DNA of 64,000 nt from Rhodospirillaceae bacterium (GTDB taxonomy: Bacteria > Pseudomonadota > Alphaproteobacteria > MPNO01 > UBA2964), in the NCBI GenBank assembly GCA_002709075.1, contig PAPV01000005.1, positions 25,989 through 89,988 on the forward strand. The letters are read 5' to 3'. Position 1 is the stretch's first letter. The number at the start of each line of letters is the position of its first letter. The notes beneath the pieces were generated by a model that did no database searches, was not told where the DNA came from, and saw nothing but the letters and a program-made list of their open reading frames with translations. The position numbers and the translations under genes were made by a program. Of the stretch, positions 63,709 to 64,000 are shown in pieces.

Positions 63709-64000
63709 GTGTTTTTTTCGTTCAATGTCTGGTGGAAAATTTTTGCGCTTCTCCTCATGGTACCCTTGGTAATGGTTACCTTCCGTTGCACGATTATAGG
63801 TGGCAAAGTAGAGTCTACGCATACATTTTGTCAGGTTGGGGCCGGATCGATGAGGGGTGTAAGCGTCAAATAAAATTAAGTCGCCTGGTTTTGTTGGGTA
63901 AAAAACAAAATCCATTCCGATTAAATCGTCTTTATCAAGAGGTTCCATTCCGCGTAACAGCCCCCTGGTATTCTGCTGGGGGGCAATCTCCAGACAACCA
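63685..64000 (-). CDS. Phytanoyl-CoA dioxygenase (PhyH) family protein, 3' part
   Basis: Only the C-terminal ~104 residues are in the window; the frame runs off the right edge, and an internal Met at 63948 is not the true start. The segment APQQNTRGLLRGMEPLDKDD is followed by the double-stranded beta-helix end GDLILFDAYTPHRSGPN, containing the distal metal His, and the Arg in CMRRLYFATYN that holds 2-oxoglutarate. It is an Fe(II)/2-oxoglutarate-dependent oxygenase; relatives hydroxylate fatty acyl-CoA, ectoine or phosphonates. Substrate unknown. Confidence 0.85.
   Translation of the reverse strand, partial: GCLEIAPQQNTRGLLRGMEPLDKDDLIGMDFVFYPTKPGDLILFDAYTPHRSGPNLTKCMRRLYFATYNRATEGNHYQGYHEEKRKNFPPDIERKKHKNYTYKV

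Noticed and set aside
1..64000. CRISPR array, prophage, insertion sequence or toxin-antitoxin system
   Set aside because: No regularly spaced direct repeats, transposase, integrase, phage structural gene or recognisable toxin pair was seen on either strand.

Overview
The window reads as a stretch of a low-GC (roughly 40 % by eye) alphaproteobacterial chromosome, most likely an uncultured marine or Rhodospirillales-like lineage. The evidence is the purS-purQ-purL-bolA-grxD run, a class II DAHP synthase, a hopanoid cluster (hpnD, shc, hpnG, hpnH, hpnA), and abundant PhyH, GST, GMC, UbiD and Bug-type proteins. Placement is an inference from gene content and order; no 16S rRNA is present. Genes are dense and on both strands. 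There is no prophage, insertion sequence or CRISPR array.

Region 1 (1-16.1 kb) is mostly housekeeping: the 3' part of a succinate-semialdehyde-type dehydrogenase, glutathione reductase, a RutE-like nitroreductase and a FAH-family hydrolase, then aroG-type DAHP synthase, NAD synthetase, cysS, trmJ, a GMC oxidoreductase and rpsD. Facing them is grxD-bolA-purL-purQ-purS, the FGAM synthase operon next to an Fe-S glutaredoxin/BolA pair.

Region 2 (16.1-29.3 kb) mixes purine genes (purB, an unusually long purC) with visible gene decay: a thoroughly broken RhlE-type RNA helicase (17.3-18.5 kb) and the last ~80 codons of an Atm1-type ABC transporter (20.0-20.25 kb). It also holds a methyltransferase, a TerC protein, map, a cinA-type gene with a tiny overlapping membrane-protein gene, two tandem paralogous MFS exporters and tRNA-Leu(UAA).

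Region 3 (29.3-55.8 kb) is an accessory catabolic island: a HupE-type permease, two different UbiD-family decarboxylases, an MFS carrier, two MDR-type quinone oxidoreductases, a split ADP-forming acyl-CoA synthetase (beta then alpha), a three-subunit molybdenum hydroxylase whose large subunit is fused to a CoxG-like domain, a benzoate-CoA-ligase-like enzyme, a GFA gene with one internal stop, a GST, an enol-lactonase-like hydrolase, a Bug-type binding protein with an odd basic tail, a cupin protein, a second acyl-CoA synthetase and a fused hydantoinase/oxoprolinase. The set (decarboxylase, CoA ligase, Mo hydroxylase, lactonase, transporters) suggests breakdown of an aromatic or heteroaromatic carboxylic acid; the substrate is unknown.

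Region 4 (55.8-64 kb) begins with about 1.1 kb of non-coding or decayed DNA, then the hopanoid genes hpnD-shc-hpnG, convergent hpnH, divergent hpnA, a nucleotidyltransferase and the end of a PhyH-family dioxygenase. hpnC and hpnE, the usual partners of hpnD for squalene formation, are not in the window.
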